In this document: positions 7,038 to 12,137 of the stretch, piece after piece
Layout: the number at the start of each line of letters is the position of its first letter
Position numbering within the stretch: position 1 is the first letter of the stretch
From: Actinomycetota bacterium
GTDB lineage: Bacteria > Actinomycetota > Actinomycetes > Nanopelagicales > Nanopelagicaceae
NCBI GenBank assembly: GCA_009705185.1
Contig: WLCS01000016.1
Coordinates: forward strand, 1-12,137
Reading direction: 5' to 3'
Length of the DNA: 12,137 nucleotides
Translations under genes and position numbers: made by a program
The notes under the pieces: generated by a model
What the model was told of the DNA's origin: nothing
The model's database searches: none
Seen by the model: the letters and a program-made list of their open reading frames with translations, nothing else

Positions 7038-7081
7038 CTAGTACGCTATTCCCATAGCCGACTAGCACAGTAGAGCCCTAC
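7038..7081 (+). other. Paired inverted repeats in the manB-sahH gap
   Basis: CTAGT (7038-7042) pairs with ACTAG (7061-7065) and, inside it, GCTAT (7045-7049) pairs with ATAGC (7054-7058) around the loop TCCC. The two stems are separated by a 2x2 internal loop. A further small stem, GTAG (7070-7073) with CTAC (7078-7081), follows. The structure could terminate the manB transcript (no U-tract), act as an operator, or be a structured leader of sahH. The conserved core of known SAH riboswitches was not found. Confidence 0.45.
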
Positions 7082-7116
7082 GCCGAAGGTCACGCGAAAA
7101 AACAGCCGTTTTAACT

Positions 7117-7123
7117 AGGGAGA
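7117..7123 (+). promoter_or_regulatory. Shine-Dalgarno of sahH
   Basis: AGGGAGA is 9 nt before ATG 7133. The codon directly before the ATG is an in-frame TAA, so this is the earliest possible start in this frame. Confidence 0.7.
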
Positions 7124-7132
7124 TATATCTAA

Positions 7133-8413
7133 ATGACACCTGTCACAACTATTCCAAAGCACGATATTGCCGACGCATCACTTGCAGCAGCAGGTCGCAA
7201 GAAAATCGAATGGGCAGAACGCAACATGCCTGTATTGGCTCAAATTCGTGAACGTTTTGAAAAGTCACAACCATTTGCGGGAGTTCGTATTGCTGCATGT
7301 ATGCACGTCACTACTGAAACTGCCAACCTCATGCGCGTTCTTAAAGCAGGCGGAGCCGAGATCGCACTCTGTGCATCGAATCCACTTTCAACACAGGATG
7401 ACACCGCTGCAGCACTTGTACACGAATACGGAATTTCAGTATTCGCTCGTAACGCAGTAGACCGCGATGGTTACTACTCACACATCAACGCAGCACTTGA
7501 TATCGAACCACACCAAGTTTTCGACGATGGTTGCGATCTCGTAAACACTCTTCACACAACTCGTAAAGAGCTACTTCCAAATATTGCTGGTGGTTGCGAA
7601 GAGACAACAACTGGCGTTATTCGCCTTAACCAGATGGCAAAAGATGGCGCACTTACATTCCCAATGATCGCAGTGAATGACACTGACACAAAGCACATGT
7701 TCGATAACCGTTACGGAACCGGTCAGTCAACACTTGATGCAGTATTTCGCGCAACAAACTTCTTGCTTGCAGGAAGAATTGTTGTAGTAGCTGGATTCGG
7801 TTACTGCGGTAAGGGCGTTGCAGAACGAGCAAAGGGCATGGGCGCAGACGTTGTAGTCACTGAAATTGACCCAACTAAGGCACTCGATGCAATGATGCAG
7901 GGTTTCCGCGTCATGCCAATGGTCGATGCTGCAAAGGTCGGCGATGTTTTTATCACGGTTACTGGTAACCGTGACGTTCTACGCGATGAACACTTCGCAG
8001 TGATGAAGGATGGCGCAATCATGGCTAACTCTGGTCACTTCGATATCGAAATCGATGTTGCATGGCTCGAGCAGAATTCAGTAAAGAAGAATGCAAAGAT
8101 GCGTCACCAGACTGATGAATACGTCATGAAGGATGGTCGTCGCCTACTTCTTCTTGCAGAAGGACGCCTTGTAAATCTTGGTGCAGCAGAAGGTCACCCA
8201 GCGTCAGTAATGGATATGTCATTCTCTGATCAGGCACTTACTGCTGAATATCTTGTTAAGGAAGCAAAGAATCTTCCAGCAGGAGTCCACGAAGTTCCTA
8301 CATATATTGATAAGGAAGTTGCTTCACTTAAGTTGAAGTCAATGGGAGGACGTATTGACGTTCTTACTCCAGCTCAAGATATGTACCTCAACTCTTGGGA
8401 GCACGGTTCTTAA
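7133..8413 (+). CDS. sahH: S-adenosylhomocysteine hydrolase, short form
   Basis: Cytoplasmic NAD-dependent enzyme (426 aa) that splits S-adenosylhomocysteine into adenosine and homocysteine, recycling the product of SAM-dependent methylation. Visible landmarks: H58 in [10 protein letters not shown]; the DDG acidic pair at 131-132; EETTTGV (156-162); [19 protein letters not shown] (182-200) with K187 and D191; the NAD loop GFGYCGKG (221-228) with the ribose-binding acidic residue E244; GHFD (301-304) with H302; and H354. The length, the NRYGTGQST segment and the ending YLNSWEHGS resemble the shorter archaeal/Thermotoga form. The roughly 495-aa mycobacterial form instead ends in a K-x4-Y-type tail that reaches into the neighbouring subunit's cofactor site. 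mtrA follows after only 17 nt, so co-transcription is likely. The sahH-mtrA-mtrB order matches other actinobacteria, although the enzyme subtype differs. Confidence 0.95.
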   Translation: MTPVTTIPKHDIADASLAAAGRKKIEWAERNMPVLAQIRERFEKSQPFAGVRIAACMHVTTETANLMRVLKAGGAEIALCASNPLSTQDDTAAALVHEYGISVFARNAVDRDGYYSHINAALDIEPHQVFDDGCDLVNTLHTTRKELLPNIAGGCEETTTGVIRLNQMAKDGALTFPMIAVNDTDTKHMFDNRYGTGQSTLDAVFRATNFLLAGRIVVVAGFGYCGKGVAERAKGMGADVVVTEIDPTKALDAMMQGFRVMPMVDAAKVGDVFITVTGNRDVLRDEHFAVMKDGAIMANSGHFDIEIDVAWLEQNSVKKNAKMRHQTDEYVMKDGRRLLLLAEGRLVNLGAAEGHPASVMDMSFSDQALTAEYLVKEAKNLPAGVHEVPTYIDKEVASLKLKSMGGRIDVLTPAQDMYLNSWEHGS

Positions 8414-8434
8414 ATGACTGTTGTAATTAAATGA
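8414..8434 (+). other. Six-codon ORF overlapping the mtrA start
   Basis: ATG 8414 directly follows the sahH TAA and reads MTVVIK before TGA 8432-8434, which overlaps the mtrA ATG (8431) as ATGA. There is no SD for either. The peptide start resembles MtrA's own MTLVMV, so it may be a decayed duplicate of the mtrA start or a coupling leader. Expression is not shown. Confidence 0.25.
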
Positions 8435-9111
8435 CACTAGTCATGGTCGTCGATGACGATCAAGACTTAGCAGAGATGCTTGGAATCGTTCTCACGAGTT
8501 CAGGTTTCGATGTAGATCTTGTCAGTCGAGGAGACGAGGCTCTGGAGGTATTTAGAAATAATCCTCCAGACCTAGTCTTACTCGATGTGATGTTGCCAGG
8601 AATTGATGGCATCGAGGTCTGTCGTTTAATTAGAAAAGAATCAATGGTTCCAATCGTCATGTTGAGCGCAAAGGGCGAGACACAAGACATTGTTCGCGGT
8701 CTTGAAGCTGGCGCAGATGATTACATGCAGAAACCGTTTAGAGATAAAGCAGAACTAATTGCACGTATTCGCACGCGTTTGCGCCGCACAAATGCAGATG
8801 TCACAGGCTTACTTACCATCGGCGATTTAACTATTGATGTCACTGCTCACGAGGTTCGCCGCGGTACAACTCTTATTCAACTCACTCGCCTGGAATTCGA
8901 TTTATTAGTGGCACTTGCAAAAGATCCGGGCCGAGTATTTACACGCGATGCGCTGCTCAGTGAAGTATGGGGATACCGCCAAACAACTGATACGCGTCTT
9001 GTTAACGTGCACGTTCAGAGACTTCGTTCGAAAATTGAACATGATGCCGAACATCCAGAGATTGTCATGACTGTTCGTGGAGTTGGCTATAAGGCGGGCG
9101 GAACTGCCTAA
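8431..9111 (+). CDS. mtrA: MtrA response regulator (OmpR/PhoB family)
   Basis: Cytoplasmic DNA-binding response regulator of 226 aa, the output half of the MtrAB two-component system. Receiver domain: acidic pocket D8-D10, phosphoacceptor D52 (LLDVMLPG), switch residue S79 and conserved K101 (KPF). The C-terminal winged-helix domain (about residues 125-226) includes LTRLEFDLL, GRVFTRDALL, WGYR and TRLVNVHVQRLRSKIE, ending GVGYKAG. Sequence and length are very close to mycobacterial MtrA, where it controls cell-wall, division and replication-initiation genes and is essential. ATG 8431 gives the expected start just before VVDDD, but it has no SD, so translation probably depends on coupling or a leaderless mechanism. 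mtrB begins 1 nt after its stop. Confidence 0.96.
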   Translation: MTLVMVVDDDQDLAEMLGIVLTSSGFDVDLVSRGDEALEVFRNNPPDLVLLDVMLPGIDGIEVCRLIRKESMVPIVMLSAKGETQDIVRGLEAGADDYMQKPFRDKAELIARIRTRLRRTNADVTGLLTIGDLTIDVTAHEVRRGTTLIQLTRLEFDLLVALAKDPGRVFTRDALLSEVWGYRQTTDTRLVNVHVQRLRSKIEHDAEHPEIVMTVRGVGYKAGGTA

Positions 9112-9112
9112 T

Positions 9113-10681
9113 ATGAAAGGCATACGTCACGCTTTACAACATTCGCTTGTTACAAAAGTAATTCTTTCCACTGTCATTCTCTCCCTTGGGGTTATCTCTC
9201 TTACAGGTTCAGCTTTGTATTCGCGTCTAGGTGATGGAATCTTTTCTACCAGCCTTAACTCATCACTTGCCGAGTCTCGGTACACCTTCTTTAATGCCGA
9301 ATACCAAATGCTTGCATCACAAAATATGAAAGTTCAGGAACGTAAAAGAGTTCTGGCAGAGTTTGTAGTCAGCACTTCTACACAAGGAATTAACGAAGAA
9401 CGCCGAGAAGTTATATTCGTAAAGACACCGACTGCTAGTTCTTCAACGGTTTCATATGAAATGTCATCAAACATTATTAAGAATTCCTCAATACCTAAGG
9501 AGTTAAGAACCCTCGTACAGAAAAATTCTAAACTTCAATATGCATACGCTCCCGCCCTATACAACAACGGAGCAAAAGTTGATTCTCTTTTTGTGGGCCA
9601 AAAAATACGTATTCCTGGCGGGGGACGTTATGAGATGTACATCGTCTTCTCGCTCAAAAATCAAACTGCGACTTTAGATCTTATTAAGAATTCGCTCTTG
9701 ATAACAGGTATTGCACTATTACTTTTGATCGCGCTGATTACTTGGCTTGTGGTTCGCCAAGTTGTGCGGCCAGTGCGCGAAGCCGCACGAATTGCTACTC
9801 AATTTACACAAGGTGACTACAGCCAGCGCATGAAAGTTGTTTCTACTGATGAAATGGCATCGCTTGCTCATTCCTATAACGAAATGGCTCAATCCATTGA
9901 GCAACAAATTACTCGTCTCGAGCATTTATCTCGCGTTCAACAGCGTTTCGTATCTGATGTAACCCACGAGCTTCGAACACCACTGACTACATTGCGTATG
10001 GCCTCCGAAGTTATTCATAATCAACGCCAGTCATTCGACCCACTTGTTGCGCGAAGTTCAGAGCTTCTCGCTGCTCAACTTGATAGATTCGAAAGACTTC
10101 TCGAAGACCTTCTTGAGGTCAGTCGATTTGACGCTGAAGTTGCAGTACTTGAGCCAGTTGAATTTGATGTCATCACCTTAATTACGCGTTGCGCTAAGGA
10201 TTTTGATATCGCTAGCGATTTTGCATCTCAAGAGATACAAGTGAGATCTGAAGATAAAACAGTCATGATCAAAGCAGATATTCGCCGCGTAGAGCGCATC
10301 ATGAGAAATCTTCTCTCAAATGCACTCGATCACTCAGAAGGAAAAGAAATCATCGTGACCGTCGTTGCATCTGATTCGGATGTAGGAATAGGAGTGCGCG
10401 ATTACGGTTCAGGACTTGATGAAGCTGCCCTTATTCGCGTCTTCGATAGATTCTGGCGCGCTGACCCATCACGCGCACGCGTTCGCGGCGGTACAGGATT
10501 AGGACTTTCAATTGCTCTCGAAGATGCGCGACTTCACAATGGCGAACTTGATGCATGGGGTCGTCCGGGCCTTGGCGCGCATTTTGTTCTGACTCTGCCT
10601 CGCAAAGCAGGAGATTCCATTGACGCTCGTCCAATAAAAGCAACACCTTTAGATTTCCACCAAGAGGTTTTTTACCAGTAA
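9113..10681 (+). CDS. mtrB: MtrB sensor histidine kinase
   Basis: Membrane sensor kinase of 522 aa, partner of MtrA. Order of parts: TM1 about residues 14-36; a Cys-free extracytoplasmic domain about 37-192; TM2 about 195-214 (LLITGIALLLLIALITWLVV); HAMP about 215-268; HisKA with phosphoacceptor H285 in SDVTHELRTPL; then HATPase with N box NLLSNALDH (399-407), G1 DYGSGLD (430-436), F box FDRFW (444-448) and G2 GGTGLGLS (459-466). All catalytic motifs are intact. ATG 9113, 1 nt after the mtrA stop, is chosen over an in-frame upstream start at 9077 that lies inside mtrA. The C-terminal tail of about 25 residues after the kinase fold is short. In mycobacteria lpqB, encoding a lipoprotein that modulates MtrB, follows; here comF follows instead. 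Confidence 0.94.
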   Translation: MKGIRHALQHSLVTKVILSTVILSLGVISLTGSALYSRLGDGIFSTSLNSSLAESRYTFFNAEYQMLASQNMKVQERKRVLAEFVVSTSTQGINEERREVIFVKTPTASSSTVSYEMSSNIIKNSSIPKELRTLVQKNSKLQYAYAPALYNNGAKVDSLFVGQKIRIPGGGRYEMYIVFSLKNQTATLDLIKNSLLITGIALLLLIALITWLVVRQVVRPVREAARIATQFTQGDYSQRMKVVSTDEMASLAHSYNEMAQSIEQQITRLEHLSRVQQRFVSDVTHELRTPLTTLRMASEVIHNQRQSFDPLVARSSELLAAQLDRFERLLEDLLEVSRFDAEVAVLEPVEFDVITLITRCAKDFDIASDFASQEIQVRSEDKTVMIKADIRRVERIMRNLLSNALDHSEGKEIIVTVVASDSDVGIGVRDYGSGLDEAALIRVFDRFWRADPSRARVRGGTGLGLSIALEDARLHNGELDAWGRPGLGAHFVLTLPRKAGDSIDARPIKATPLDFHQEVFYQ

Positions 10682-10701
10682 TTAACTCTTTCGAAAGCGC
10701 A

Positions 10702-10716
10702 ATGATGTCGCGGTGA
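10702..10716 (+). other. Four-codon ORF overlapping the comF start
   Basis: ATG ATG TCG CGG TGA reads MMSR-stop, and its TGA overlaps the comF GTG (10713) as GTGA. Neither start has an SD. It repeats the arrangement seen in front of mtrA. It may be chance. Confidence 0.2.
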
Positions 10717-11351
10717 AAATACTGCGCTCACTTGAAGAACTGATTTTTCCTGTCAGATGTATTGGTTGCGGTGCACTTGGTTTAGAAATTTGCTCACAAT
10801 GTAGAAAGTATTGGCCCCCTCGAATTATTCGCACGTATTCTCGATGGGCTCCTCATATTCCAGTTTTCTCTTCAATTCCATATTCTCCGATTGCTAGCAA
10901 AGTTCTACTCGCTGCAAAAGAAAGTGGTCTCTTAGCTGCAGATCGTTTGCTCACCGATGCATTGAAATTTGCACTTATATATTGTCTGGATGAAACCAGA
11001 GGAACTTTTCTTGTTCCGATTCCATCTCGCAAGAAAGTTGCACGCCAAAGAGGTCGCCAATTCATTTCAGTGATTGCCCACGATGCGGGGGAGTTTACGA
11101 GTTCTCCAATTCATGAACTTCTCACCCATACGAGAAAAGTTAAAGATCAATCAACTCTTGATGCGAAAGCTCGATCTCTTAACTTAGACGGTGCGTTGAT
11201 TTCCCTGAGATTTATCAGTGGACATGCGGTCCTCATTGACGACCTCGTCACAACGGGGGCAACTCTGCATGAAGCAGCCCGTGCCTTGCGTGCAGAAGGC
11301 ATTACCGTGGCCGCTGCTGTAACGGCCTGCGTTGCCGAACCTCTACGATAA
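10713..11351 (+). CDS. comF: ComF-family phosphoribosyltransferase-like protein
   Basis: Protein of 212 aa with a type I phosphoribosyltransferase fold. An N-terminal four-cysteine zinc knuckle (C16, C19, C27 and C30) is followed by [14 protein letters not shown] (101-114), the family segment [10 protein letters not shown] (145-154) and the PRPP loop [12 protein letters not shown] (173-184). ComF proteins are needed for natural DNA uptake in competent bacteria, where they work with the ComFA helicase. Homologues are widespread in actinobacteria at this position, between mtrB and secA, and their role there is not settled. The start is GTG 10713, 31 nt after mtrB, with no SD; the family's expected beginning ([14 protein letters not shown]) lies right after it. 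No other competence gene is visible here, so a DNA-uptake role is not supported by context. Confidence 0.85.
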   Translation: MKILRSLEELIFPVRCIGCGALGLEICSQCRKYWPPRIIRTYSRWAPHIPVFSSIPYSPIASKVLLAAKESGLLAADRLLTDALKFALIYCLDETRGTFLVPIPSRKKVARQRGRQFISVIAHDAGEFTSSPIHELLTHTRKVKDQSTLDAKARSLNLDGALISLRFISGHAVLIDDLVTTGATLHEAARALRAEGITVAAAVTACVAEPLR

Positions 11352-11387
11352 GGGGGCTCGAAAAGGGCCTGAACGATCTAAGCAACT

Positions 11388-11393
11388 GGAAGG
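11388..11393 (+). promoter_or_regulatory. Shine-Dalgarno of secA
   Basis: GGAAGG is 7 nt before ATG 11401 and supports this start. The 49-nt gap after comF contains no clear promoter or terminator. Confidence 0.6.
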
Positions 11394-11400
11394 TAGATAC

Positions 11401-12137
11401 ATGGCTTCGATTCTCGACCGCATCATGCGAGCCGGCGAAGGAAAAATTCTTCGCGACTTGAGCAAGATCGTCGACAAGGTCAATTCTTTTGAAAGTTCTA
11501 CCGTTGCACTTTCAGATGATCAGTTGCGCGCTAAGACAGATGAATTTAAATCTCGTCTTGCACAAGGCGAAACACTCGATGACCTATTGCCAGAAGCATT
11601 TGCAGTTGTTCGAGAAGCAGCAAAGCGCACGCTTGGTCAACGTCATTACGATGTTCAAATCATGGGTGGAGCAGCACTTCACCAAGGAAATATTGCTGAA
11701 ATGCGTACTGGTGAAGGAAAGACTCTTGTAGCAACTTTACCTTCTTATCTCAACGCACTTGCAGGCCGCGGAGTCCACGTTGTTACTGTCAATGATTATT
11801 TGGCAGAACGCGATAGCGAGTGGATGGGACGTATTCACAGATTCTTAGGTCTCTCTGTTGGTGTAATTCTTAACAGCATGACACCGTCAGAGCGTCGCGC
11901 TGCGTACCTTTCTGATATTACTTATGGAACAAATAACGAATTTGGCTTCGATTACCTGCGCGATAACATGGCATGGACTCTTGAAGACTGCGTACAACGC
12001 GATCACTTCTTTGCAGTTGTAGACGAAGTTGACTCGATTTTGATCGACGAAGCTCGTACGCCTTTGATCATTAGCGGTCCAGCCGATAAGGCAACTAAGT
12101 GGTACGTTGAATTTGCCAATATTGCAACAAAGCTACA
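11401..12137 (+). CDS. secA: SecA preprotein translocase ATPase, N-terminal part
   Basis: Partial gene with 245 complete codons before the window ends; the frame is open throughout. SecA is the cytoplasmic and membrane-peripheral motor that drives unfolded preproteins through SecYEG. The start [20 protein letters not shown] is typical. Nucleotide-binding domain 1 shows the Q-motif neighbourhood [21 protein letters not shown] (81-101, key residues R81, D84, Q86, G90 and H94), the Walker A loop TGEGKT (103-108), [10 protein letters not shown] (129-138), [13 protein letters not shown] (177-189), Walker B VVDEVD (206-211) and [13 protein letters not shown]. These match SecA1-type proteins, the housekeeping form in actinobacteria, and the position after comF is the secA1 position. 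In mycobacteria an hpf gene usually lies between comF and secA1; it is absent here. Confidence 0.96.
   Translation, partial: MASILDRIMRAGEGKILRDLSKIVDKVNSFESSTVALSDDQLRAKTDEFKSRLAQGETLDDLLPEAFAVVREAAKRTLGQRHYDVQIMGGAALHQGNIAEMRTGEGKTLVATLPSYLNALAGRGVHVVTVNDYLAERDSEWMGRIHRFLGLSVGVILNSMTPSERRAAYLSDITYGTNNEFGFDYLRDNMAWTLEDCVQRDHFFAVVDEVDSILIDEARTPLIISGPADKATKWYVEFANIATKL

Noticed and set aside
7034..7049. Possible MtrA box (GTAAC direct repeat) upstream of sahH
   Set aside because: Only one GTAAC half-site is present; the expected second half after 6 nt reads GCTAT.
7017..7132. Classical SAH riboswitch
   Set aside because: The conserved GC-rich core of that class could not be found; only simple inverted repeats are visible.
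11489..11731. 80-aa ORF
   Set aside because: It is an out-of-frame shadow of secA, whose frame from 11401 carries all the SecA motifs.

Overview
The window looks like a stretch of conserved core chromosome from a small-genome, low-GC actinobacterium. The genes match the high-GC Actinobacteria parts list (WhiB, MtrA/MtrB, DUF3499, DUF5719, SahH and SecA in the order known from Mycobacterium and Streptomyces). The DNA itself is A/T-rich, intergenic gaps are very short and several starts look leaderless. That combination suggests a freshwater planktonic lineage of the acI / Nanopelagicales kind. The lineage is an inference from gene content and composition, not from a marker gene. All genes are on the + strand and there are no tRNAs, rRNAs, insertion sequences or CRISPR arrays.

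Left part (1-7016), envelope sugar and regulation block: the C-terminal end of a mannose-1-phosphate guanylyltransferase-like nucleotidyltransferase (ManC type); a WhiB2/WhmD-type Fe-S regulator behind a strong promoter embedded in inverted repeats; a 1011-aa protein joining a family-2 glycosyltransferase to a large multi-membrane-span domain; an overlapping gene for a membrane-anchored DUF5719 protein; a small DUF3499 protein; and a ManB phosphomannomutase. ManB makes mannose-1-P and ManC activates it to GDP-mannose, so the large glycosyltransferase/DUF5719 pair is a plausible consumer or exporter of a mannosylated envelope glycan.

Middle part (7017-10681): a structured leader of about 116 nt, then sahH (S-adenosylhomocysteine hydrolase of the short, archaeal/Thermotoga-like form), followed closely by the two-component pair mtrA and mtrB, which in relatives controls cell division and envelope homeostasis.

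Right part (10682-12137): a ComF-like phosphoribosyltransferase and the first 245 codons of secA, the preprotein translocase ATPase, which runs off the window.

Compared with Mycobacterium, several genes usually found in these intervals are absent: lpqB after mtrB, hpf before secA, and the metallopeptidase gene near whiB2. This fits genome streamlining. The most interesting non-coding signals are the nested palindromes at the whiB promoter, the paired inverted repeat in front of sahH, the leaderless-type starts, and two tiny ORFs whose stop codons overlap the SD-less starts of mtrA and comF. No clearly new multi-gene system is visible; the glycosyltransferase/DUF5719 pair is the least characterised unit.
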